Shown: positions 1 to 6,701 of the stretch, one piece after another
Layout of the letters: each line of letters opens with the position of its first letter
Numbering within the stretch: position 1 is the stretch's first letter
NCBI GenBank assembly: GCA_035507915.1
Contig: DATJNS010000485.1
Coordinates: forward strand, 1 to 16,172
Source: JACQAI01 sp035507915
GTDB lineage: Bacteria; Pseudomonadota; Alphaproteobacteria; Elsterales; Elsteraceae
Direction of reading: 5' to 3'
Length of the DNA: 16,172 bases
The notes under the pieces: model-generated
What the model was told of the DNA's origin: nothing
Databases searched by the model: none
What the model saw: the letters and a program-made list of their open reading frames with translations, nothing else
Made by a program: the position numbers and the translations under genes

Positions 1-1110
1 GTAGGCGCCGGTGCTGAGGAAGCGCACGCGGTCGCCGATCGCGAGATCGCACGGCAAGGCGTAGACGCTGCGCTGGTAGGGCACGTCGGCGCTGTCGCAG
101 GTCGGGCCGGCGAGCACCGCCGGCTCGCCCGCGCCGTCGCGCCCCGGCACCGCGACGCGATACTGGATGCGCTCCTCGAAGGACTCGGCCAGGCCGTTGA
201 AGCGTCCGGCGTCGAGATAGACCCAGCGCCGATGGTTGTGGCCCGGGCGCGCCGCGATCAGCACGACCTCGCTCTCGAGCACGCCGGCGTCGCCGACCAG
301 GAAGCGGCCCGGCTCGATCAGGACGTGGGGCACCGAGCCGCCGAACTGGTGCGCGAGCGCCGCCGCCATCGTCTCGGCGTAGCGCTCGAGCGGCGGCACC
401 GGATCGCGATACTGCGCGGGCAGGCCGCCGCCCAGGTTGAGCATCTCGAGCGCGACGCCGGCGCGCGCCGCCACGCGGAAGACGGTCGCGGCGCGCGAGA
501 TCGCGCTCGCCCATTGCGCCGGCTCGGTCTGCTGCGAGCCGACGTGGAACGACAGGCCCCACGGGCGCAGGCCGAGATCGCGCGCGGCGATCAGGAGCTC
601 GACCGCGGTCGCCTCGTCGCAGCCGAACTTGCGGCTCAGCGGCCATTGCGCGCCGCGGCCGGGCACCGCGAGCCGGCAGAACACCCGCGCGCCGGGCGCC
701 ACGCGCGCCAGCTTGTCGAGCTCGCCGCGGGCGTCGAAGGCGAACAGGTCGATGCCGTGGCGACGCGCGTCGGCGATGTCGCGCTCCTTCTTGATCGTGT
801 GGCCGAACGACAGGCGGTCGGGCGGGATGCCGAGGTCGCGGCAGCGCGCGAGCTCGCCCGGGCTCGCCAGGTCGAAGCCGGCGCCCAGCGCGGCCAGGCG
901 CGCGATCACCTCGGCCGCCGGGTTCGCCTTGACGGCGTAGTAGATGCCGGCCGCCGGCAGCGCGAGCGCGAGCGTGCGGTATTGGCGCTCGACGATGTCG
1001 AGATCGATCACCAGGCACGGCGTCGCCGGCCGCTCGGCCGCGAGGAAGCGCGCGATGCGCGCGCCGATCGCGGGCGGCGCGGTCGCGTCGTCCGAGCGGG
1101 CATCGTCCAC
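1..1110 (-). CDS. Ornithine decarboxylase, alanine-racemase-fold PLP enzyme (C-terminus cut by window edge)
   Basis: Decarboxylates ornithine to putrescine; relatives can also take lysine or diaminopimelate. The 370 codons in view give almost a full-length enzyme (family about 375-400 residues). Visible motifs are YAVKANP with the PLP lysine at residue 61, SFHVGSQ, the phosphate-binding NLGGGLP, EPGR, and GPTCDSADV near the visible end, whose cysteine is the catalytic residue donated across the dimer. GPTCDSADV favours ornithine/lysine decarboxylase over diaminopimelate decarboxylase (lysA). No in-frame ATG precedes the conserved part; the chosen start is GTG at 1110 with GAGG about 9 bases upstream. 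It begins 11 bp after the stop of the RMD1-family gene on the same strand, so it is probably cotranscribed with it from the FNR/FixK-like promoter near 2040. The reading frame is open through base 1 and the stop lies outside the window. Confidence 0.9.
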   Translation of the reverse strand, partial: MDDARSDDATAPPAIGARIARFLAAERPATPCLVIDLDIVERQYRTLALALPAAGIYYAVKANPAAEVIARLAALGAGFDLASPGELARCRDLGIPPDRLSFGHTIKKERDIADARRHGIDLFAFDARGELDKLARVAPGARVFCRLAVPGRGAQWPLSRKFGCDEATAVELLIAARDLGLRPWGLSFHVGSQQTEPAQWASAISRAATVFRVAARAGVALEMLNLGGGLPAQYRDPVPPLERYAETMAAALAHQFGGSVPHVLIEPGRFLVGDAGVLESEVVLIAARPGHNHRRWVYLDAGRFNGLAESFEERIQYRVAVPGRDGAGEPAVLAGPTCDSADVPYQRSVYALPCDLAIGDRVRFLSTGAY

Positions 1111-1121
1111 GACGCGCCGCC

Positions 1122-1958
1122 TCACCGCGCCGCGAACAGCGTGTAGAGCGAGATCAGGATCTCGAACACGATCAGCGCGACGATGTACCACTCGACGCGC
1201 AGCGCGCGCCGGTTCTCGATCAGGCGCAGCAGGGTCTCCGACGTGCGGAACACCAGGTCGAGCTTGCGGTCGAGCGCGCGGCCGCGGTCGCGCAGCTCGT
1301 ATTCGCTCTCCAGCCGCGCGTAGAAGCGCTCGAGGTCGGGGTTCTCCCACAGGGCCTCGGGCTTCTCGGTGACCTCGACGCGGCCGACCATCCGCTGCTG
1401 GATCAGCACCGCGCCGCCGAGATGCTGCAGCGGCACGCCGGGGTTCGAGCCGGCGCGGCCGGTGCGCTGGAGCGAGCCGGCGAGCGGCTCGAGCCGGTCG
1501 AACACGCTGGCGATGCTGGCCTCGTAGTGCGACAGCACCAGGTGCTTGGCGAGGATGTCGGCGATGATCTGCAGGCGCGGCGTCGTCATTTCCTTGACGA
1601 CGATGCGGCCGGCCGGATCGATCTGGTCCTCGGCGTCGGCCTGCACGATGATCTGGAACTGCTCGCTCTCGATCACCGGGATCGGCTCGGCGACGCGGTC
1701 GGCCAGCGCGTCGAGCAGCGCGCGGCGCTCGATGTCGTCGAGGTTGAAGGTGACGACGATGCCGTAGCGGAACAGCACGGCGTTGCCGGCGGCGCCCGCG
1801 CGCACGGCGAGCGGCGTGACGGCGAGCGGCTGGACCGGCTCGAAGCCGCGCAGGTCGAGCCGCTCGCCGAGCAGGAAGGCGTGGGCGGCCAATGTCCGCG
1901 CGACGGCGGGGTCGCGCTCGGGGGAGCGCTCGGGAACCAGACGCGGCGCATCCTGCAT
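1122..1958 (-). CDS. RMD1/YagE-family (DUF155) protein with C-terminal membrane anchor
   Basis: A 278-residue protein of the RMD1/YagE (DUF155) family, whose eukaryotic members act in mitochondrial translation and meiotic division; the bacterial role is unknown. Visible are the conserved centre (LFRYGIVVTFNLD, then EMTTPRLQIIADILAKHLVL), a charged helical stretch (ENPDLERFYARLESEYELRDR) and a hydrophobic helix in the last 25 residues (WYIVALIVFEILISLYTLF) typical of a tail anchor. The ORF is open further upstream, but ATG at 1958 has GGAG about 7 bases before it, and the upstream extension is proline/arginine-rich and would run into the promoter. An FNR/FixK-like box lies 76 bases before the start. 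The ornithine decarboxylase follows 11 bp downstream, suggesting a two-gene operon. Family assignment is firm; function is not known. Confidence 0.85.
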   Translation of the reverse strand: MQDAPRLVPERSPERDPAVARTLAAHAFLLGERLDLRGFEPVQPLAVTPLAVRAGAAGNAVLFRYGIVVTFNLDDIERRALLDALADRVAEPIPVIESEQFQIIVQADAEDQIDPAGRIVVKEMTTPRLQIIADILAKHLVLSHYEASIASVFDRLEPLAGSLQRTGRAGSNPGVPLQHLGGAVLIQQRMVGRVEVTEKPEALWENPDLERFYARLESEYELRDRGRALDRKLDLVFRTSETLLRLIENRRALRVEWYIVALIVFEILISLYTLFAAR

Positions 1959-1995
1959 CGGGGGGCTCCAGCTCGGCGGCGGTCGCGGCGGACGA

Positions 1996-2011
1996 CACCT
2001 TATATAAGGTG
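1996..2011. promoter_or_regulatory. AT-rich 16-bp perfect palindrome containing the likely -10 region of the RMD1-odc unit
   Basis: CACCTTATATAAGGTG is a perfect palindrome and one of the most AT-rich spots in the window. Read on the minus strand it offers TTATAT, TATATA or TATAAG as a -10 element, 26 or more bases after the FNR/FixK-like box at 2034-2047. Because it is symmetrical it could also be the operator of a dimeric repressor. The -10 role is inference. Confidence 0.5.
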
Positions 2012-2015
2012 GCGG

Positions 2016-2032
2016 ACCCGGCGTGGCCGGGT
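2016..2032. repeat. Inverted repeat (7-bp stem, 3-nt loop) between FNR-like box and -10 region
   Basis: ACCCGGC-GTG-GCCGGGT forms a perfect short stem-loop directly between the box at 2034-2047 and the AT-rich palindrome at 1996-2011. It has no T-tract on either strand, so it is a poor intrinsic terminator, although it lies just past the carbamate kinase stop and could help separate the two units. It may equally be a protein-binding site. Confidence 0.4.
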
Positions 2033-2033
2033 A

Positions 2034-2047
2034 TTGATCCGGATCAA
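2034..2047. promoter_or_regulatory. FNR/FixK-type binding site upstream of the RMD1-odc unit
   Basis: TTGATCCGGATCAA is a perfect match to the classical FNR consensus TTGAT-N4-ATCAA. The stop codon of carbamate kinase (2044-2046) lies inside the site. It is upstream of the RMD1-family gene on the minus strand, with its centre 82 bases before the ATG. The spacing to the AT-rich -10 candidate is about 4 bases longer than the ideal class II arrangement. Confidence 0.8.
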
Positions 2048-2991
2048 ACGCCCGGTCGGGCGCCCGCCGGCGCATCGAGCGCGACGCGCGTGCCGGTGCG
2101 GCCGCCGAGCAGCGCTGCGGCGTCGCCCAGCGCGCCGATGCAGGCCGGCTTGCCCGTGGCCTCGGCGAAGCGGCACGCCGCCTCGACCTTCGGGCCCATC
2201 GAGCCGGCGGCGAACGCCTGGGCGCGGAGCGTCGCCGGCGTCGCGCGGCGGATCGGCTGCGCGGCGGCCGGCCAGTCGGCGAACACGGCGGCGACGTCGG
2301 TCAGCAGCAAGAGCGCGTCGGCGCCGAGCGCGCGCGCGAGCGCGGCGGCCGCCAGGTCCTTGTCGATCACCGCCTCGACGCCGCGCAACGCGCCGGCGGG
2401 CTCCGCGTCCTGCCCGGCCGCTGGATCGAGCGCGACCGGAATGCCGCCGCCGCCGCAGCACACCACGATCACGCCGGCCTCGACCAGGAGCCGGATGGTC
2501 GCGAGCTCGACGATGCGGCCGGGCTCGGGCGACGCGACGACGCGCCGATAGCCGGCGCCGTCCGCTGCCCCATCGGACGCGACGGTCCAGCCGCGCGACG
2601 CCGCCAGCCGCTCGGCGGTGGCGCGATCGTAGGCCGGACCGATCGGCTTGGTCGGCCGGCTGAACGCGGGATCGGCGCGATCGACCACGACCTGGGTCAG
2701 CAAGGTGGCGATCGGGCGGCCGGGCAGGCGGTTGGTCAGCGCCTGCTCGATCAGGTAGCCGATCTGGCCTTCGGTCTCGGCGCCCAGCACGTCGAGCGGA
2801 TCGGCACCGGCCTGCAGCGCCAGGAAACCGACCTGCGGGCCGTTGCCGTGCGTGACGACCAGCCGGTGGTCGAGCGCGAGGTCGGCGAGCGCGGCGGCGG
2901 CGATCGCGAGATTGGCGCGCTGGGTCGCCGCGTCGGGCCGCTGGCCGCGCCGCAGCAGCGCGTTGCCCCCGAGCGCGGCGACGATCAACAC
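2044..2991 (-). CDS. arcC: Carbamate kinase
   Basis: Carbamate kinase (EC 2.7.2.2) makes ATP from ADP and carbamoyl phosphate and is normally the last step of arginine or citrulline fermentation. At 315 residues it has the usual length. It opens with the family signature (LIVAALGGNALLRRGQ), followed by THGNGPQVG, DVLGAETEGQIGYLIEQAL, the KPIGP segment, VVCCGGGGIPV, AVIDKDLAAAALA, LLLTDV, GSMGPKVEAACRF and a C-terminal GGRTGTRV. The start is taken as GTG 2991, which puts the N-terminus where other carbamate kinases begin; TTG 2988 is an alternative. It lies 26 bp downstream of the GTPase gene in the same operon. No arginine deiminase or ornithine transcarbamylase is in the window, so the source of carbamoyl phosphate is not visible here. 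Its TGA sits within the FNR-like box of the next unit. Confidence 0.93.
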   Translation of the reverse strand: MLIVAALGGNALLRRGQRPDAATQRANLAIAAAALADLALDHRLVVTHGNGPQVGFLALQAGADPLDVLGAETEGQIGYLIEQALTNRLPGRPIATLLTQVVVDRADPAFSRPTKPIGPAYDRATAERLAASRGWTVASDGAADGAGYRRVVASPEPGRIVELATIRLLVEAGVIVVCCGGGGIPVALDPAAGQDAEPAGALRGVEAVIDKDLAAAALARALGADALLLLTDVAAVFADWPAAAQPIRRATPATLRAQAFAAGSMGPKVEAACRFAEATGKPACIGALGDAAALLGGRTGTRVALDAPAGARPGV

Positions 2992-3017
2992 GGCAATCTC
3001 GACACGGGGGAGCGCGC

Positions 3018-4439
3018 TCAGGCGTGCGGCGCGCGCTCGTGGGCGCGCAGCCGCTCGTCGCGCGGCGACGCCGTGTGGCGATCGAGGAAGGCGTCGACCA
3101 GCGCGCCCAGGCCGGGCTCGGCGGTCTCGGCGAAACCGTAGCGCGCGCGCACGATCGGCTTCGGTGGATCGATCAGCGCCGCCAGATCGATCGGCGTGCC
3201 CGACACCACGAGATCGACTGGCGCGCGCGCGATGGTCTCGCGCAGCGCGGCGCGCTGCTCCGCGTCGTAGCCGACCGCCGGCAGCACCGGCCCGATGTGG
3301 GGGTATTGTCGATAAACCGCGGCGATCGCCGGCGCCGCCGTGTCGCGCGGATCGATCACTTGCGCACCGGCCGCGCACGCCGCGACGTAGCCGGCGCCGT
3401 GCGGCATGCCGCCGTGCGTGATGGTCGGGCCGTCCTCGACCACGAGCACGCGCCGGCCGGCGACCGCGGCGGGATCGTCGAGCCGCACCGGCGAGGCCGC
3501 CTCGACCAGCGGCGCGTTCGGGTTGACCGCGCGCACCGCAGCCGCGAGCCGGCGCACGGCGCCGGGCGCGGCGGCGTCGACCTTGTTGAGCACGACGATG
3601 TCGGCCATGCGCAGCACGGCTTCGCCCGGATGGTGCGTCGTCACCTGGTCGGGGCGCAGCGCGTCGGCGATCACGATGTGGAGATCGGGCACCAGGAACG
3701 GAAAGTCGTTGTTGCCGCCGTCCCACAGGATCACGTCGGCCTCGGGCTCGGCGCGCGCCAGGATCGCGGCGTAGTCGACGCCGGCGAACACCAGGGTGCC
3801 GGCGGCGAGATGCGGCTCGTACTCCTCGCGCTCCTCGATGGTGCAGCCGGCCGCGTCGAGATCGGCCGGGCAGGCGAAGCGCTGGGCGCGCTGCCGCGTC
3901 AGGTCGCCGTAGGGCATCGGATGGCGCAGCACGGCGACCCGCAGGCCGCGGTCGCGCAGGCGGCGCGACAGGAAGCGCGCGACCTGCGACTTGCCGCAGC
4001 CGGTGCGCACCGCCGACACCGCGATCACGGGCAGGCGCGAGGCGAGCGCGGTGCGCCGCGGACCCAAGAGGCTGAAGTCGGCGCCCGCCGCCAGCGCGCG
4101 CGAGGCCAGATGCATGACGTGGGCATGCGGCACGTCGCTGTAGGCGAACACGACCTCGTCGATCGCGCGCTCGCGGCAGATCGTCTCGAGCTCGGCCTCC
4201 GGGTGGATCGCGATGCCGTGCGGATAGAGCGGTCCGGCGAGCTCGGCCGGATAGCGGCGGTCGGCGATGCCGGGGATCTGCGTCGCCGTGAAGCCGACGA
4301 CCTCGACCCGCGGGTCGGCGCGGAACGCGACGTTGAAGTCGTGGAAGTCGCGGCCGGCCGCGCCGAGGATCAGGATCCGGCGCGGCGCCGGCTTGCGGCG
4401 CGCGACGCGGCGGGGTCGGGAAGGGGCGTCGCGCGGCAT
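3018..4439 (-). CDS. P-loop GTPase related to cyclic 2,3-diphosphoglycerate synthetase (COG2403)
   Basis: This 473-residue protein resembles the archaeal cyclic 2,3-diphosphoglycerate synthetases and their bacterial relatives, usually annotated as predicted GTPases. In order: a basic N-terminus (1-20); a Rossmann-like segment ILILGAAGRDFHDFN (about 22-36); a P-loop variant VRTGCGKSQ near 144-152; WDGGNNDFPF near 239-248, resembling a G3 region; and NKVD (285-288), the guanine-specificity G4 motif. NKVD argues for a GTP-using enzyme. Whether bacterial members make cyclic 2,3-diphosphoglycerate is not established. The ATG at 4439 is 3 bp past the upstream TAG with no clear ribosome site, so translational coupling is likely. 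Carbamate kinase follows 26 bp downstream, and the pairing suggests a shared metabolic role that cannot be named from sequence. Confidence 0.82.
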   Translation of the reverse strand: MPRDAPSRPRRVARRKPAPRRILILGAAGRDFHDFNVAFRADPRVEVVGFTATQIPGIADRRYPAELAGPLYPHGIAIHPEAELETICRERAIDEVVFAYSDVPHAHVMHLASRALAAGADFSLLGPRRTALASRLPVIAVSAVRTGCGKSQVARFLSRRLRDRGLRVAVLRHPMPYGDLTRQRAQRFACPADLDAAGCTIEEREEYEPHLAAGTLVFAGVDYAAILARAEPEADVILWDGGNNDFPFLVPDLHIVIADALRPDQVTTHHPGEAVLRMADIVVLNKVDAAAPGAVRRLAAAVRAVNPNAPLVEAASPVRLDDPAAVAGRRVLVVEDGPTITHGGMPHGAGYVAACAAGAQVIDPRDTAAPAIAAVYRQYPHIGPVLPAVGYDAEQRAALRETIARAPVDLVVSGTPIDLAALIDPPKPIVRARYGFAETAEPGLGALVDAFLDRHTASPRDERLRAHERAPHA

Positions 4440-4442
4440 CGT

Positions 4443-4895
4443 CTATTGCGGCTGGAAGAGCGCGGCCAGCCGCTGGCTCAGCTCGGCGAGCGGCAGGTTG
4501 GTCAGGTCCTTGACGTGCTCGATGGTGACCTTCTTGCGCACCTGGTCGTCGAGGCAGCCGCGCAGATCGCCGAGCTGACGGCTCGGCGCGACCAGCACCA
4601 GGCGCTCGTAGCGCTGCTCGTTGGCCGCGCGCAGCAGCCGGTAGGCGACGTCGCGCAGGAACGTCTGCTTGGCGAGCATGTGCGGATCGTGGCGCGCCTC
4701 GATGGCGTGGTGGGAGGGCGCCATGCTCTCGTGGCCGCGGCCCGAGCGGTCGGACACCAGATCGTGGGAGCGCGTGTGCGCATCGGCCGACGCCAGCTCC
4801 TCGACGACGGCGAACTCGCGGCCGTTGGTGGTCGTGAGGATGCGGGCTTGCGCTCCGTCGGCGACGGCGATCCAGGTGACCGGATGTTTGGGCAT
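4443..4895 (-). CDS. Host-attachment-family protein (PF10116)
   Basis: A 150-residue soluble protein of the family named for proteins required for attachment to host cells. The N-terminus WIAVADGAQARIL and the later YERLVLVAPSRQLGDLR and VKDLTNLP segments are characteristic. Despite the family name, members are widespread in free-living bacteria, the fold suggests relatives of release-factor-like ribosome-associated domains, and the true function is unclear. The ORF extends upstream to 4985, but ATG 4895 has GGAG about 7 bases before it and matches the family start; the extension would include the promoter. It is the first gene of an apparent operon with the GTPase (3 bp gap) and carbamate kinase, and an FNR/FixK-like box lies 58 bases upstream. 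I infer a low-oxygen stress role rather than adhesion. Confidence 0.85.
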   Translation of the reverse strand: MPKHPVTWIAVADGAQARILTTTNGREFAVVEELASADAHTRSHDLVSDRSGRGHESMAPSHHAIEARHDPHMLAKQTFLRDVAYRLLRAANEQRYERLVLVAPSRQLGDLRGCLDDQVRKKVTIEHVKDLTNLPLAELSQRLAALFQPQ

Positions 4896-4925
4896 GGCGG
4901 ACTCCAAGGCTTTCGGTTCGCTGCC

Positions 4926-4931
4926 AGAGTG
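4926..4931 (-). promoter_or_regulatory. Candidate -10 element of the host-attachment/GTPase/arcC operon
   Basis: On the minus strand CACTCT begins exactly 22 bases after the FNR/FixK-like box at 4954-4967. That is the class II spacing in which the box is centred near -41.5. It keeps only the A2 and T6 positions of the -10 consensus, as is common at activator-dependent promoters in GC-rich genomes. The implied transcription start is near 4919. Confidence 0.45.
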
Positions 4932-4953
4932 GTCCGGGCGCGCGGGTCCGGCC

Positions 4954-4967
4954 TTGATTTGAGTCAA
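4954..4967. promoter_or_regulatory. FNR/FixK-type binding site upstream of the host-attachment/GTPase/arcC operon
   Basis: TTGATTTGAGTCAA fits TTGA[T/C]-N4-[A/G]TCAA, and with the flanking C and G gives paired outer arms CTTGA and TCAAG. It sits between the site-2 protease stop (4987) and the ATG at 4895. Its spacing to the candidate -10 is ideal for class II activation. Confidence 0.78.
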
Positions 4968-4986
4968 GCGCGGGCCGGGCGGCACG

Positions 4987-6165
4987 TCACCGGCCGGGCT
5001 CGAGCTCGAGGCGCAGGCTGAGCGAGCGCACCAGGTCGGCCAGGGTCACGACGCCGACCAGCCGGCCGCGCTCGGTCACCAGCAGCCGATGGTTGGCGGT
5101 GCGGCTCATCAGGGTGAGGGCGCGGGCGGCGTCGAGCCCGGCGTCGACGCAATTGTCGTCCGACAGCGGCTCGAGCAGTCCGCCGACCGTGACGCGGTCC
5201 CAGTCCTCGTGCGCCGCGCGCTTGACCTGGCGGGTGCCGATCCAGCCGAGCAGCGTGCCGCGCTCGACCACCGGGAACATGTCGAAATGCAGGCGATAGA
5301 CGTAGTCGTCGACGAAGCGCCGGATCGAGATCGACGGCGGCACGGCGACCGGATCGAGGGTCATGAAGCGCCCGATCGGGATGCCGGCGAGGGTCTCGCG
5401 CGCGATCATCTGCATGTAGGAGCCCTGCGCCGCGTTGCGCACGAACAGCCCGATCACGAACCACCAGATGCCGCCGATCACCTGGCCGGTCACGATCAGG
5501 AACAGGCCGAGCGCGATCAGGAGCGCGCCGAACATGCCGCCCGTCATCGCGGCGCGGCGCGTCGCCGCGTGCAGATCGCCGCGCAGCCACCACAGCAGCG
5601 CGCGCAGCATGCGGCCGCCATCGAGCGGGAACGCCGGCACCAGGTTGAACACGCCGAGCATGATGTTGATCAGGCTGAGATACTCGACCACGCCGCGCGC
5701 CGGCTCGAGCGCGTCCGACGGGCCGATGCCGGTCGCCACCTGGTCGAGCACGACGCCGAGCGCCAGGCTCATCGCCGGGCCGGCGGCCGCCATCAGGAGT
5801 TCGGCCTTGGCGCTCGGCGGCTCCTCGCCCAGCTCGGCGACGCCGCCGAAGATGAACAGCGTGATGCCGCGGATCGGGATGCGAAAGCGCCGCGCGACCA
5901 GGCAATGGGAGAGCTCGTGCGCCAGCAGCGAGACGACCAGCCCGAGCGAGCCGAGCACGCCCATCCACCAGTAGGTCGCCGGCGCCAGGCCGGGATGGCG
6001 CGGCGGAAAGAAGCCGGTCGCCAGGGTCCAGGTCACCAGCACGCCGAGCAGGATCCAGCTCCAGTCGAGCTGGATCTGGATGCCGAACAGCGTGCACAGC
6101 GTGATGCGCCCGCCGAAGCCGAACACGCCGGTTTGTTGACGGGGCAGGGTGCCGGTCGGCTGCAT
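4987..6165 (-). CDS. Site-2-type intramembrane zinc metalloprotease (M50) with C-terminal CBS domains
   Basis: A 392-residue polytopic membrane protease that would cleave transmembrane substrates within the bilayer. Hydrophobic segments lie near residues 36-52, 66-87, 100-112, 124-142, 160-178 and 208-245. HELSH (83-87) is the zinc HExxH site within the second, and NLVPAFPLDGGR (174-185) supplies the third zinc ligand, so the active site looks intact. From about 265 to 390 are two CBS repeats (first IPIGRFMTLDPVAVPPS..., last LLVTERGRLVGVVTLADLVRSL), which probably sense adenine nucleotides. ATG 6165 starts 26 bp after the CBS gene in the same operon; its ribosome site is weak (AAGACG), consistent with coupling. 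The domain order matches mycobacterial Rip3 (Rv2625c). The substrate is unknown and no anti-sigma factor gene is nearby. Confidence 0.92.
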   Translation of the reverse strand: MQPTGTLPRQQTGVFGFGGRITLCTLFGIQIQLDWSWILLGVLVTWTLATGFFPPRHPGLAPATYWWMGVLGSLGLVVSLLAHELSHCLVARRFRIPIRGITLFIFGGVAELGEEPPSAKAELLMAAAGPAMSLALGVVLDQVATGIGPSDALEPARGVVEYLSLINIMLGVFNLVPAFPLDGGRMLRALLWWLRGDLHAATRRAAMTGGMFGALLIALGLFLIVTGQVIGGIWWFVIGLFVRNAAQGSYMQMIARETLAGIPIGRFMTLDPVAVPPSISIRRFVDDYVYRLHFDMFPVVERGTLLGWIGTRQVKRAAHEDWDRVTVGGLLEPLSDDNCVDAGLDAARALTLMSRTANHRLLVTERGRLVGVVTLADLVRSLSLRLELEPGR

Positions 6166-6191
6166 GACGGTCGTCTTGCCGCCGCGCGGCG

Positions 6192-6617
6192 TCAGTAGAT
6201 GCGCTCGAACAGGCCGGTCTCCTCGTCGAGCCGCGCCTTCTCGAGGCCGCGGAAATCGCCTTGGCTCACGATGCCGACGACCTGGTCGCCGTCGACCACG
6301 GGCACGTGGCGGAAGCCGCCGTCGTTCATCAGGCGCAGCGCCTCGATCGCGGTGCGGCCCGGCGGCATGCTGGCGGGAGCGCGCGTCATCACCTCGGCGA
6401 GCGTCGTGCGGCCGGCGTCCTTGCCGTCCGCCAGCACGCGCGCGACGGCGTCGCGGCCGGTGAAGATGCCGACCAGCCGGCGGTCGTCGCCGACCACCAG
6501 CACCGCGCCGACCCGGCGGTCGCGCATGCGCTGGCAGGCGTCGCGCACGGTCGCGCTCGCCGGCAAGGTCACGGGCTGCTGGTCCTTGACGATGTCGCCC
6601 ATCAGTCGATTGGTCAT
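6192..6617 (-). CDS. Stand-alone two-CBS-domain protein
   Basis: A 141-residue cytosolic protein made almost wholly of two CBS motifs, about residues 8-65 (ending LVGIFTGRDAVARVL) and 72-130 (ending VVGIVSQGDFRG). Such pairs form a Bateman module that usually binds AMP, ADP, ATP or S-adenosylmethionine. No enzymatic domain is attached, so it is presumably a sensor or regulatory partner. The start is ATG 6617 with GAGGAA about 7 bases upstream; an in-frame ATG at 6638 lacks such a site. It lies between hsp20 and the CBS-containing protease. The mycobacterial hypoxic protein Hrp1 (Rv2626c) is also a two-CBS protein next to a CBS-M50 protease. A role in tuning the protease is inference. Confidence 0.9.
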   Translation of the reverse strand: MTNRLMGDIVKDQQPVTLPASATVRDACQRMRDRRVGAVLVVGDDRRLVGIFTGRDAVARVLADGKDAGRTTLAEVMTRAPASMPPGRTAIEALRLMNDGGFRHVPVVDGDQVVGIVSQGDFRGLEKARLDEETGLFERIY

Positions 6618-6655
6618 GGCGTGGTTCCTCGCTGGCACCGGAGAGGCCGGCGCGC

Positions 6656-6676
6656 GGGCGGCCCGATGGACCGCCC
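6656..6676. repeat. Imperfect hairpin between hsp20 and the CBS gene
   Basis: GGGCGGCC and GGACCGCCC pair with one bulged A around a 4-nt loop, in the 84-bp gap between the hsp20 stop (6702) and the CBS-gene start (6617). No T-tract follows on the minus strand. It could attenuate transcription so that hsp20 is made in excess, or stabilise the hsp20 mRNA 3' end. No FNR-like box was found in this gap, so the CBS and protease genes probably depend on read-through. Confidence 0.35.
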
Positions 6677-6701
6677 CGCGCCGGGACGCTCAGCTTCGCG
6701 T

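Noticed and set aside
232..1146. A 304-codon plus-strand frame opposite ornithine decarboxylase
   Set aside because: The minus strand encodes a continuous decarboxylase with all family motifs; the plus frame is its shadow.
2016..2032. Intrinsic terminator for carbamate kinase
   Set aside because: The hairpin is perfect but short and is followed by GC-rich sequence with no T-tract; it is reported only as an inverted repeat.
3024..5021. A 665-codon open frame on the plus strand
   Set aside because: It spans the GTPase and host-attachment genes in antisense, has shadow-type composition and no plausible start context.
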